From RGIG5952 sp045627605 (lineage in GTDB: Bacteria; Verrucomicrobiota; Kiritimatiellia; RFP12; JAAYLN01): DNA of 64,000 nucleotides. Positions 43,848-52,301 of this stretch are shown piece after piece (the first letter of the stretch is position 1; each line of letters opens with the position of its first letter). The notes under the pieces are model-generated. The model worked only from the letters and a program-made list of their open reading frames with translations, was not told the DNA's origin and made no database searches. Where the stretch lies: positions 62,001 through 126,000 of the forward strand of contig JAZQOA010000139.1 of NCBI GenBank assembly GCA_045627605.1, read 5' to 3'. Position numbers and translations under genes: made by a program.

Positions 43848-45443
43848 ATGAAAAAGACTGTTGTGACATTGGTTGCCGCGTTTGCCGCGGCGTCGGCGCT
43901 TGCGGTGCAGGTGTCGAAGGTGTTTTCCTCCAACATGGTGCTCCAGCGCGACCGGCCCGTTCCGGTCTGGGGGCTTGCCGAACCTGGCGAGGCGATTTCG
44001 GTTGATTTCGCCGGGCAGTCGCTCAAGACCGTCGCGGACGCCAAGGGCGAATGGTCCGTCACGCTGAAGCCGATGAAGGTTTCGCGCGAAGGCCGCGACA
44101 TGGTGGTGGCCGGTTCAACTTCCAATGTGTTTGCCAACGTGCTCGTGGGCGACGTTTGGCTGTGCTCCGGGCAGTCCAACATGGAGATGTCGTTCTCCTG
44201 GGGCATCTACGATGGCGACAAGTTCAAGGCGGAGTCTGTGAACTTCCCCGAAATCCGGCACATGAAGATCCGCAGGGTCACGAAGTTCGTCCCCGAGCCT
44301 TTTGACGTTCCCGTGGAGTCGGCCTGGAACACGGCTTCCAATGTTTTCCAGGGCGTGACGGCGGCGGGGTACTTCTTCGCCCGGAAGATCGTGCAGGAGA
44401 CGGGCGTGCCTGTCGGGCTTCTCAATGACAGCTGGAGCGGTTGCCGGATCGAACCGTTCATTTCGCCGGATGGATTCCGCGACGACGCGGAGCTCGCCGT
44501 CTACAAGGAGATGCTTGACCGGGTCGACCCCGCGACGGAGCTTGGCCGGAAGACGCTTTCGGACATTGTCGCCGAAACGCGCAAGTGGGCGGACGAGGCC
44601 GAGGCGTCGATTGCCGCCGGCAAGGCCCCGATGGCGCAGCCTCCTCGTCTCCCCGATTTGAATGGCATCACCGGGCAGTACAACTGGATGATCCACCCGC
44701 TGACGCGCTTCCCGATCAAGGGCGCGATCTGGTACCAGGGGTGCTCAAACGCCGGCGACGGCCTTGCCTACACGGCCAAGATGCGCGGTCTCATCAACGG
44801 CTGGCGCAAGGCGTGGGGGTATGACTTCCCGTTCTACTTTGTCCAGCTCGCCAGTTTCCAGGGGGCGACGCAGGATCCCGCGGGCGGAAATGGCTACGCC
44901 CCCATCCGCGAGGGCCAGCGCCGGGCGCTCCAGGTTCCGGGAACCGGCATGGCGGTCGCGATTGACGTCGGCAACGGCGGCGACATCCACCCCAAGGCCA
45001 AGCTTTTCGTGGGCGAACGCCTGGCCGCATGGGCGTTGGCGAAGGACTACGGCAAGAATGTCGTTCCCTCGGGCCCGCTTTTCAAGTCGCTGGAACTCGT
45101 CCCCGCAGGGCTTGACTCGGATCTTGCCGCAATCCGCGTGAAGTTCGACTACGTAGGCTCCGGCCTGATGGCGGGCAAGAAGGACTTTGGCAACAACGAC
45201 CCCGTCGTGGAGGATGCCGAGGCGGGCGGCAAGCTCAAGGGCTTCGCCATCCGCGGGGCGGACGGCAAGTGGCACTGGGCCACGGCCGTGATCGAGGGCG
45301 GTTCGGTGCTGGTGTCGTCGCCCGACGCGCCGGAGCCTGACGCCGTCCGCTACGCCTATTCGGGCAATCCCATGGGCAACTGCAACCTCTACAACCGCGA
45401 GGGCCTGCCCGCGTCGCCGTTTGACGCTGAATTGCCCGAATAG
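43848..45443 (+). CDS. Secreted sialate O-acetylesterase
   Basis: A 531-residue protein started at ATG 43848 (AAGGG eight bases upstream). It has a signal peptide (KKTVVTLVAAFAAASALA, cleavage near residue 19). The SGNH-type catalytic Ser is in WLCSGQSNMEM. IWYQGCSNAGDG carries the oxyanion Asn region, and DVGNGGDIHPKAK the Asp/His pair. These match the sialate O-acetylesterase (SASA) family, which removes O-acetyl groups from sialic acids or other glycans and so unmasks mucin-type sugars or acetylated polysaccharides. Monocistronic, convergent with the amidohydrolase genes. Confidence 0.88.
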   Translation: MKKTVVTLVAAFAAASALAVQVSKVFSSNMVLQRDRPVPVWGLAEPGEAISVDFAGQSLKTVADAKGEWSVTLKPMKVSREGRDMVVAGSTSNVFANVLVGDVWLCSGQSNMEMSFSWGIYDGDKFKAESVNFPEIRHMKIRRVTKFVPEPFDVPVESAWNTASNVFQGVTAAGYFFARKIVQETGVPVGLLNDSWSGCRIEPFISPDGFRDDAELAVYKEMLDRVDPATELGRKTLSDIVAETRKWADEAEASIAAGKAPMAQPPRLPDLNGITGQYNWMIHPLTRFPIKGAIWYQGCSNAGDGLAYTAKMRGLINGWRKAWGYDFPFYFVQLASFQGATQDPAGGNGYAPIREGQRRALQVPGTGMAVAIDVGNGGDIHPKAKLFVGERLAAWALAKDYGKNVVPSGPLFKSLELVPAGLDSDLAAIRVKFDYVGSGLMAGKKDFGNNDPVVEDAEAGGKLKGFAIRGADGKWHWATAVIEGGSVLVSSPDAPEPDAVRYAYSGNPMGNCNLYNREGLPASPFDAELPE

Positions 45444-45453
45444 TCATTCGGGC
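45434..45453. terminator. Hairpin at the end of the esterase gene
   Basis: GCCCGAAT (45434-45441), loop AGTC, ATTCGGGC (45446-45453). It overlaps the TAG stop and is followed after ten bases by a short T-run, so it may terminate transcription from the plus strand. Confidence 0.5.
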
Positions 45454-45466
45454 ACCGAGACGTTTT

Positions 45467-46237
45467 TCATATTCCGAGAAGGCGCCTGATGTTGCCGCTG
45501 AACACCAGGCGCTTCTCGTCTTCCGAGATGAGCGTGTCGAGCGCGACGCCGCCGATGTACATTGCGGGGTTGCAGGTCGGGAAATCCGAGCCGAAGATGA
45601 AGCGCCCGGCCCCGAACTCGTCGATGGCGTGGCGGAGCATGCCGTGGCGGAAGATGCCGTAGCCGGAGAGGTCGAGATAGTAGTTGGCGCTTGTCGCCAT
45701 GCGCTTCATGTGGCGCGTGAATTCGTTGTATTCGCCCGGATGCGCCGCGACGAAAACGGTGTCGGGGTGCTCAAGGACCATTTTGTCCATGGCGTCTTCG
45801 CCCATCGAGTGGAAGCTCACGACAATGCCGTGGCGCGTCGCCTCGTCGAGAATCGCCGAGAACCCGGCGCAGGAATAGTCTTCCCAGCCTTGGCAATAGG
45901 GGACGAGCTCCCCGATGAGTTTCACGCCTTCTTTTTCCATCCGTTCGATTTCGCGGCAGGATTCGTCGACATAGCCGGGGTGGACGTGGTAGCCGGGGAC
46001 GTAGAAGCCGTCGTACATGTCGCGGAGGCGGAGCGCGTCGTCGTTCATCCGGCGCACGTCCGCCCATGATTCGCAGGGCCGGTCGATGACGGAGCCGCAG
46101 ATTTTCGAGATGCCGAGTCCGCGGAGGAAGGCGACGGTCTTTTCGGCGCCCATGTCGCAGAAGGCGGTGTGGCTGCAGATGTTTTCGCGGTCGGTGAGGA
46201 AGGGGTGCGTGTGGAAGTCGATGATTTCGTAGTCCAT
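45467..46237 (-). CDS. Amidohydrolase family protein
   Basis: A 256-residue TIM-barrel metal-dependent hydrolase started at ATG 46237 (GGAG seven bases upstream). The metal-binding DFHTHPF motif is at residues 7-13, HVHPGY and SFHSMGE lie in later strands, AAHPGEYNEF follows, and the C-terminal FIFGSDFPTC holds the catalytic Asp. This pattern fits the amidohydrolase-2 (ACMSD-like) group, which includes decarboxylases and lactonases. Its paralogue lies directly upstream. The substrate is unknown; linkage to the GH2 gene suggests sugar-acid lactones or similar small products, as inference. Confidence 0.8.
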   Translation of the reverse strand: MDYEIIDFHTHPFLTDRENICSHTAFCDMGAEKTVAFLRGLGISKICGSVIDRPCESWADVRRMNDDALRLRDMYDGFYVPGYHVHPGYVDESCREIERMEKEGVKLIGELVPYCQGWEDYSCAGFSAILDEATRHGIVVSFHSMGEDAMDKMVLEHPDTVFVAAHPGEYNEFTRHMKRMATSANYYLDLSGYGIFRHGMLRHAIDEFGAGRFIFGSDFPTCNPAMYIGGVALDTLISEDEKRLVFSGNIRRLLGI

Positions 46238-46278
46238 GGAGGTTCTCCGCTTGGTGGTTGGTGAAAGTTCGCCCTGCG

Positions 46279-47082
46279 TCAATCGAGGCCGAGGAAGCGT
46301 TCCGCGTTGAGGTGGAGGATGGCTTCGCGCTCGCCCTCCGTGAGGCCGAGGCGCATGAATCTTTCCATTTCGCCTTCGTGGTCCCACATCGGGAAGTCGC
46401 TGCCGAACATGAATTTCTCCACGCCGGCTTTCCTGATCATCTCCGTTGCCTCTTGCGGGTCGAGGGCGAAGAGCGAGCTTGACGTGTCGAACATGATGGG
46501 GAGGGCATATAGCTCGCGGGCGGCGTCTTTCCATTCGGTGTAGCCGCCGAAATGCGCCGCGACGATCCTGAGCCTGGGGTAGCGCCGGGAGATTTCGGCG
46601 ATTTTCGCCGGGTTTGAGAAGAGGTAGCGCTTGTCGCCGGCGTGGAAAAGGATGGGAAGCCTGTCCGCGACGGCGCGGTACATCGGGTCGAGTTTCGGGT
46701 CGTTGATCGAGAAGCGTTGGAAGTCGGGGTGGAGCTTGATGCCGCGCAAGCCGTTCGCAACCATGAAGTCGAGCTCGGCGTCGAAGTCCTCCATGTCGGG
46801 GTGGAGCGTGCCGAAGCCGATGAAAAGCCCCGGCCGAGCCGCGCATTCCCTGATGATGTTGGCGTTGATGGCGCGGACCTGAAGCGGGGAGGTGGCGGCG
46901 GAGTGGACGATGTAGCGCGTCACGCCGATTTTCGATCCCGAGGCCACAAGGGCGTCGGCGGTTCCCGTGCCGCGCATCGGGGAGTCGTAGAAGTCGCCAA
47001 TGGCCGCAACGGCCTTTGATGCGATTTTCTCCGGGTAGATGTGGGCGTGCGCGTCTATGATCGGGCAGTTCGGGAGGTTCAT
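46279..47082 (-). CDS. Amidohydrolase family protein
   Basis: A 267-residue paralogue of the following gene, with the same layout: DAHAHIYPEK near the N-terminus, GIKLHPDF, LFHAGD, IVAAHFGGYTEW, and FMFGSDFPMWD with the catalytic Asp. The start ATG 47082 overlaps the GH2 stop (ATGA) and has AAGGA upstream, so translation is coupled to the glycosidase. Also amidohydrolase-2 type. Two adjacent diverged copies suggest two related substrates or a heteromer. Confidence 0.82.
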   Translation of the reverse strand: MNLPNCPIIDAHAHIYPEKIASKAVAAIGDFYDSPMRGTGTADALVASGSKIGVTRYIVHSAATSPLQVRAINANIIRECAARPGLFIGFGTLHPDMEDFDAELDFMVANGLRGIKLHPDFQRFSINDPKLDPMYRAVADRLPILFHAGDKRYLFSNPAKIAEISRRYPRLRIVAAHFGGYTEWKDAARELYALPIMFDTSSSLFALDPQEATEMIRKAGVEKFMFGSDFPMWDHEGEMERFMRLGLTEGEREAILHLNAERFLGLD

Positions 47083-49379
47083 TCGCAATCCTTTCCCAAG
47101 GGCGTGAGCGTAAACGCGGCGGGGGCGAGACCCTCGGCGGCCGCCTGGAGGACGATGCGCCCCGGCCCGGTGCGTCGCAAAATCACGACCGCCTTGCCGA
47201 AATACAGTTCGTGGCGCTTTTCCGAGAACGCCCGGTAGGAACGCGGGTCGCCGTTTCCGCAGGCGGCGATTTCCCCCGCGCCGGAGACTTCGAACGAGAC
47301 GAGACGTGTGGCGAACGGATCGCGTACGCCCTGCGCGTCCACGGCGTCGACCTGGACGAAGACGAGTTCGTCCGCCAGGTTCGTGTAGGGATCGGCCGCG
47401 AGGCGAAGGGCCACGGGCATCCCCGCCGTCTTCACAGACGCCTCGCCGATGCGTTCGCCGTTCTTGTAGGCGACGACCGTCAGTTCTCCGGGTTCCCAGG
47501 CGACATCGCACCATCTCAGACGGTATTTGTCGCAGATCCTGTAGTAGGGGTTGTCGCGGAAGTCGTCGCGCGGGGTGTTGTCCGCGATATCGTGGTCGAC
47601 GGAAAAATCAACGTCCGCGAGCTTGCGGCGACGGCCCAGCGACTTGCCGTTGAGGAAGAGTTCGGCCTCGTCGCCGTCGGTGTAGGCGTAGACCGGGACG
47701 ACCTGTCCCGGCGCCCAGTTCCAGTGCGGGAGGATGTGGACGGTGCGGGCGGTCTCGTTCCAGTACGAACGGAAGAGGAAGAAGCGGTCCTTGGGGACGC
47801 CCGACAAGTCAACTGCGCCGTAGTAGGAGCTGCGGGCCATTTCACGTTCGGGTATGTCCACGCCCTTGAGGTAGGCGGGCCAGCCAATCGAGTAATAAGG
47901 CGAGGGTTCGCCCAGGTAGTCGATGCCCGTCCAGGTGAACTCGCCGGCAACGAACCGGTCTTTCTCCATGCGGTGGAATTCGACGTCGGGAATGTCGCTG
48001 TACCAGGCTGCCACGTGGTCGTAGCCCGATGTTTTGCGCACGTCGACCGCGTAGTCGGTGCGGTAGGCGGCGGGCGGGTTGCGGTAGTAGCCGAAGTCGC
48101 TGAAGGAACTGCCCGACTCCGTATAGACGATAGGCTTGTCCGGTGCGAGACGCTTCATCGGCATATAGCGCCGGGCGTAGTTCCAGCCCGTGACGTCGAG
48201 GTCGAGGAAGCAGTCGCAGGTCTCCTTTTGCCAGGCGCCGATGCCGACCGCGCGGGTGGCGTCTTCGGCGAGGATTGCCTCGCGGTAGGCGCGGCAGCGT
48301 TCGCGCGTGACGCCCGTTGGAAAGGCGTCGTCCGCCGGGCCGATTTCGTTGCCGATCGACCATGCGACGACGGACGGGTGGTTTCTGTCGCGGCGGACGA
48401 ATGCCTTCAGGTTGCGCGTCACGAATTCGTCGAGCCCGTCGGCACCCTCCGCGCGCAGGGCCGAGCCATCCCATTTGTCGAAGCACTCGTCCCAGACGAC
48501 GAAGCCCATTTCGTCGCAAAGGTCGAGAAATTCCGGCGCGACGGCGTTGTGCGAGGTTCGGATGGCGTTGGCGCCCATGTCCTTCATGATCTTCAAATGG
48601 CGCGCCGCGGCGGCCCTGGTGAAGGCCATGCCGAGAAGTCCGAGGTCGGAGTGGAGGCACACGCCCTTCAACTGGAGGCGGCGTCCGTTGAGGTGGAAGC
48701 CGTCGTCGGCGGTGAAACGCGCGGTGCGGATGCCGTACCTGAACTTTTCGCCGAGAATCTCGACTTCGTGGAGAAAGGGCGATTCGGGTGACCAGAGTTT
48801 GGGATGCGCGATGTCGAACGAAAATGAAATCTTGCCCTTCGCGGGGGTCTCGTACGAAACCAACACCGTTGCGCATTCGGGCGTAACGACGGGTGTCGTG
48901 ATCGCGAGCGAATTTGGCACGACGTGCTCGGCGGGGAGCACCTTGAGCCTGAGCGGACGGAAGAGCCCGCCCCCGCAATAGAAGCGCGAGTAGCCTTTCG
49001 TCGTGTCGCACGTGACGGCGACGTCGTTGCGGCCGGGGCGGAGCTTGTCCGTGACGTCGAGCGTGACGCCCATGTAGCCGTAGTCCCAGCCTCCGGCGTC
49101 CGCGCCGTTGAGAAAGACGCGCGGGCTCGACAGGGCGCCTTCAAGCTCGAGGTAGGCCCGTCCGCCCAGGCGCAGCGTTTCAATGGCGTCGGCGCCCAGG
49201 TCGAAGGTCCTGCGGTACTCGCCCTTGCCGCGCCAGGGCAACTTCCCGCTCTGCCCCTCTCCTTCGGGGTCGAAAGGCCCGGCGATCGCCCAGTCGTGGG
49301 GGACGCGCACCTTTGTCCAGCCGGCGGCGTCCTCGCGTCGGAAGTCCCAGATGCCTGCAAGCTCAATTGTCGTTTTCAT
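47079..49379 (-). CDS. GH2 family beta-galactosidase-like enzyme
   Basis: A 766-residue enzyme. Jelly-roll sugar-binding domain (~1-150, including VRVPHDWAI and EYRRTFD), a shortened Ig-like domain, and the TIM barrel (~230-540). The acid/base candidate is Glu345 in WSIGNEIG and the nucleophile candidate Glu421 in VYTESGS. After ~550 come DUF4982-like and Ig-like domains (VYAYTDGDEAELFLNGKSLG; FVQVDAVDAQG). There is no signal peptide, so it acts on imported oligosaccharides. It shares 17 bases with the end of rmuC and four with the next amidohydrolase. GH2 also includes glucuronidases and mannosidases; beta-galactosidase is the most likely. Confidence 0.87.
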   Translation of the reverse strand: MKTTIELAGIWDFRREDAAGWTKVRVPHDWAIAGPFDPEGEGQSGKLPWRGKGEYRRTFDLGADAIETLRLGGRAYLELEGALSSPRVFLNGADAGGWDYGYMGVTLDVTDKLRPGRNDVAVTCDTTKGYSRFYCGGGLFRPLRLKVLPAEHVVPNSLAITTPVVTPECATVLVSYETPAKGKISFSFDIAHPKLWSPESPFLHEVEILGEKFRYGIRTARFTADDGFHLNGRRLQLKGVCLHSDLGLLGMAFTRAAAARHLKIMKDMGANAIRTSHNAVAPEFLDLCDEMGFVVWDECFDKWDGSALRAEGADGLDEFVTRNLKAFVRRDRNHPSVVAWSIGNEIGPADDAFPTGVTRERCRAYREAILAEDATRAVGIGAWQKETCDCFLDLDVTGWNYARRYMPMKRLAPDKPIVYTESGSSFSDFGYYRNPPAAYRTDYAVDVRKTSGYDHVAAWYSDIPDVEFHRMEKDRFVAGEFTWTGIDYLGEPSPYYSIGWPAYLKGVDIPEREMARSSYYGAVDLSGVPKDRFFLFRSYWNETARTVHILPHWNWAPGQVVPVYAYTDGDEAELFLNGKSLGRRRKLADVDFSVDHDIADNTPRDDFRDNPYYRICDKYRLRWCDVAWEPGELTVVAYKNGERIGEASVKTAGMPVALRLAADPYTNLADELVFVQVDAVDAQGVRDPFATRLVSFEVSGAGEIAACGNGDPRSYRAFSEKRHELYFGKAVVILRRTGPGRIVLQAAAEGLAPAAFTLTPLGKDCE

Positions 49380-50550
49380 GGTTGGAGTCGAATTTGTTTT
49401 TTCCGGTTAGCGCGTCGGACTTCGCCTTCTGGAGCTTGATGCCCAGGCCGACGAGATCCTGCGCCGGTTTCACGAAGCTGTGTGCGCCGTCGCGGCATCC
49501 GATGAGCCCCATGGCCTTTTCGTATTGCCCGCGGGCGGACTCAAGCGACTTGCCGAGATCCTCCATCGCGTTGACGCATTGGTCGGCGCGGGCGAGGAGC
49601 AGCTCCGCCTTCGCGATGATTTCCGCGTGGTTCCTTTCCGCGGAGTCCTGCTGCCAGGCGAGTGAAACGATGCGGAGGTAGGCGAGGAGCGTCAGCGGCG
49701 TCACGATCGCGACGCCGAGGTTATAGGCGTATTCGCCGAGCGCCGGGTCTTCGGCCATGGCGGCGGCGTGCGCCGCTTCGCTCGGGACGAACATGGCGAC
49801 GACGTTGAGGTAGGTTTTCCCGGGGTGGGCCTTGCGGAGCTTTTCGACATAGTTCTTCGCGGACAGTTCGCGAATGTGCTTTTTGACGCTTTCGAGGTGC
49901 GCGGCGAGATGCTTTCTGCGGGTAGCCTCGTCCGTCGCGTTGCAGGCGGCGAGAAAGTCCGTGACGCTGGCCTTGCTGTCGATGACGAGGATGCGTCCCG
50001 CAGGGTCTGTGACCTCGGAGTCGGGGATGCCCGTTTCGCGGGTTCCTTCCTGGAGTACGTAGTCGATCCCCTTGCGGAGGCCGCTTGCCTTGAAAACGCT
50101 GCTGAGCATGGCCTCGCCCCAGAGACCCTGCCGCTTCGTGCTGCCCGAAAGGGCGGCTTCGAGTCCTTCGGCTTTGCGGCCGAGCCTTTCCGCCGAGTCG
50201 CGGACGCCGCTGATTTGCATTTGCATTGCGTCGCCGACCTGCCGGGTTGATTGGACGGCCGCGTTTGCCGCCGTGCGGAGATCGTCCATGGACCGAAGCA
50301 ATTCGGCGCGCAGGTTGTCCGCGATGATGGCGACTTCGTTTCGGTTCTGGTCCGAGAGTTCGCGGGTCTTGTCCGCCAGCTCGCTGGAGGCCAGCGCCGC
50401 GAACTGCGCGCGCAGCGCCTCGATGGACTCGCGGGTGGCGCGGTCGCGCTCCCGCGCAATCCGGGCGTTCATGACGAACGCGACGACGGCGGCGGCGGTC
50501 ACGAGGCACAGCGCGCATGAAAGGACGATGATGATGGCCATGGAAGTCAT
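49363..50550 (-). CDS. rmuC: RmuC-like DNA recombination protein
   Basis: A 395-residue protein from ATG 50550; ATG 50541 is an alternative three codons in. It has an N-terminal membrane anchor (AIIIVLSCALCLVTAAAVVAFVM), a long coiled coil (~25-150), and then the RmuC nuclease-like domain with GLWGEAMLSSVF, ILVIDSKASVTDFLAA, YVEKLRKAHPG, VAMFVPSEAAHAAA and PLTLLAYLRIVSLAWQQ. RmuC limits inversions at inverted repeats and restricts some mobile DNA. It overlaps the GH2 gene by 17 bases, an odd functional neighbour, so the pairing may be only transcriptional. Confidence 0.9.
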   Translation of the reverse strand: MTSMAIIIVLSCALCLVTAAAVVAFVMNARIARERDRATRESIEALRAQFAALASSELADKTRELSDQNRNEVAIIADNLRAELLRSMDDLRTAANAAVQSTRQVGDAMQMQISGVRDSAERLGRKAEGLEAALSGSTKRQGLWGEAMLSSVFKASGLRKGIDYVLQEGTRETGIPDSEVTDPAGRILVIDSKASVTDFLAACNATDEATRRKHLAAHLESVKKHIRELSAKNYVEKLRKAHPGKTYLNVVAMFVPSEAAHAAAMAEDPALGEYAYNLGVAIVTPLTLLAYLRIVSLAWQQDSAERNHAEIIAKAELLLARADQCVNAMEDLGKSLESARGQYEKAMGLIGCRDGAHSFVKPAQDLVGLGIKLQKAKSDALTGKNKFDSNHENDN

Positions 50551-50583
50551 ACCTAAGTCGTCTCGCTCGTCGAGCGGGAGTAG

Positions 50584-50599
50584 GGCGGAACTATCCGCC
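50584..50599. repeat. Small hairpin between the AAA ATPase gene and rmuC
   Basis: GGCGGA (50584-50589), loop ACTA, TCCGCC (50594-50599), preceded by TAGGGCGG as in the palindromic core of the MITE-like repeats. No T-run, so not a clear terminator. Confidence 0.35.
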
Positions 50600-50624
50600 G
50601 TGCGCCAAATGACGCGACAGGACT

Positions 50625-52199
50625 TCAGCAGCGGACGATGTGAACCGTTTTGCCGTCCTGCGCGATGTCTTCGGACGAAATCTTGTCCTCCCATGGCTTC
50701 GTGAGGTCGGAGTCGGCGACGACAAGCCAGCCCTCGGTCTGCCCAAGTCGGTCCATGTAGCGGAGAATCTGCTCGCGGGCCTTCTCGTGCGACTTCTCGT
50801 AAAGTGCCGCCGTCTTCACCTCGACGGCGTACACCGTCCCGCGAAAATGGACGCCGAGATCAAGCCGCCCGCTGCCGAGCGCCATCTCGCGGACGATCTG
50901 CCCGCCTCCGTTGATCACGCGCTGGAGGAACGCCTGCAGCACGAGGTGCGGATACGCCTCGCGGTACTGGAACGGCACCGCGTTCGCGTCGGCGTTCTCG
51001 CGCCAGAACTGCTGGAAAGCCGCCATGAGAGCGTTCATGTCGAGCCCGTCTTCGCGCACCCACGGGTTCTCGGGACGCTTCACCAGGATCACGTCCTGCG
51101 TCATGCGCGTCATGTAGCGGACAATTGTCTCCGAATAGATCGGGTTCGCCGGCGAGAGGACGCCCGCCGTCTTCTTGAGGAGCCCCAGGTCGAGGCAGTA
51201 GCTGACGCCATCCTCGGTGCCGTCGGCCGACAGCATCCCGCCCAGCATCACGGGCTCGACGACGCGCCGAACACGCGGCTCCTCCAGCTTCTCCATCATC
51301 GAATCGAGATGCGTGCCCTGCTCCCGGATGATCTTCTCCTTCGCCTCGTCCATGTCCGCCGCGGTAATCGGCTGCGAATAGTCTTCATGGTGGATTTTCT
51401 CCACGCACCAGCGCGCGAGCGCGTTGACGAGATACGGCTGGCCGCCCGACAGGCGATACGCCTCGGCGAGCGCGCCCTCCTCGAAGACCTGCCCCGTCTC
51501 GGCCGTGTGCTGCGCGTAGAGCGCGCGCATCTCCTCCTCGGAAAAGAGACGCATTGTCAGCACAGAGGTAATCACGTTGAAGGGACTCGCCTGGCCGACG
51601 GACTCCCCGTCGGGACGGATCCTCATCTTGTAGTCCTTGATGTTCCTGAGTCCTGCCAATGCAATCGACGCCGGGAACGGTATCTCCTCGCGGTTGGCGT
51701 AGCCGTTGCGGAGCTGCCGCAGGAATGCGACGAGCGGATCGAAGCACATGCAGTCCGCCTCGTCGAAGAAGAGGACAAGCGGCTTGCCGCATTTCACCGC
51801 AATCGCCGACAGGAAAGTCATCACGCCCTTTGCCGCGTCGTCGGACGGAGAGGACGCCTTGCGCATTGCGTCAAATTCATCGGCGAACGCCGCCAACGCT
51901 GGCACGATGCGCATGGCCTCGCAGATGAGCGAGATGGCCATCGGCATCGCCGACTCGACTTTCGTCACGTTCTGCAGCGCCTCCAGCGAGCAGTACATCG
52001 CCACGCGCTCGCCGGAGCCGTTGATGTCGCGGACGAGTTGCTTCAGGGCCGTCGTCTTGCCGCTCTGGCGCGGCGCATGGAGGACGAAATAGAGTTCTCG
52101 GCGGACAAACCCCATGACCTCCGGCAGCCGTTCGGTCGCCGGCAGCATGTAATGTTTGGCCGCCACGCACGGCCCCGCGATGTTGAAGAAGCGCTCCAT
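50625..52199 (-). CDS. AAA-type ATPase with nuclease-like C-terminus
   Basis: A 524-residue protein. Walker A is APRQSGKT (residues 42-49) and Walker B is PLVLFFDEAD. An arginine-rich sensor region and a winged-helix stretch (AYRLSGGQPYLVNALARW) follow. The C-terminal ~110 residues show a PD-(D/E)xK nuclease-like core: GSGRLDLGVHF then YAVEVKTA. This family of ATPases is common in gut Bacteroidota and relatives, often in many copies, and is suspected to act in DNA-related conflict or mobile elements; the function is unproven. A TGG-TATAAT box lies just seven bases before the ATG, which would make the message leaderless. Confidence 0.75.
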   Translation of the reverse strand: MERFFNIAGPCVAAKHYMLPATERLPEVMGFVRRELYFVLHAPRQSGKTTALKQLVRDINGSGERVAMYCSLEALQNVTKVESAMPMAISLICEAMRIVPALAAFADEFDAMRKASSPSDDAAKGVMTFLSAIAVKCGKPLVLFFDEADCMCFDPLVAFLRQLRNGYANREEIPFPASIALAGLRNIKDYKMRIRPDGESVGQASPFNVITSVLTMRLFSEEEMRALYAQHTAETGQVFEEGALAEAYRLSGGQPYLVNALARWCVEKIHHEDYSQPITAADMDEAKEKIIREQGTHLDSMMEKLEEPRVRRVVEPVMLGGMLSADGTEDGVSYCLDLGLLKKTAGVLSPANPIYSETIVRYMTRMTQDVILVKRPENPWVREDGLDMNALMAAFQQFWRENADANAVPFQYREAYPHLVLQAFLQRVINGGGQIVREMALGSGRLDLGVHFRGTVYAVEVKTAALYEKSHEKAREQILRYMDRLGQTEGWLVVADSDLTKPWEDKISSEDIAQDGKTVHIVRC

Positions 52200-52206
52200 G
52201 GCGAAT

Positions 52207-52215
52207 ATTATACCA
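52207..52215 (-). promoter_or_regulatory. Extended -10 promoter directly before the ATPase gene
   Basis: On the minus strand TGG-TATAAT ends seven bases before ATG 52199. A transcript starting at the usual distance would begin at or next to the start codon. No -35 box is evident. Confidence 0.55.
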
Positions 52216-52301
52216 CAAACCGCTCCGGCCTGGCCTGGCGACCGGCATGAAAGGGGAAGCCCGTTGGACGGACAAGCGCCATCAGCTTTAAAAAACCGCG
52301 G

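Noticed and set aside
46238..46846. N-terminal extension of the downstream amidohydrolase to a 459-codon frame
   Set aside because: The extension is antisense-like in composition and overlaps the second amidohydrolase gene; ATG 46237 has a clear ribosome binding site and the HxH motif right behind it.
47083..47514. N-terminal extension of the upstream amidohydrolase into the GH2 gene
   Set aside because: ATG 47082 has AAGGA and directly precedes the DAHAHIYP motif; the extension is the GH2 gene read in another frame.
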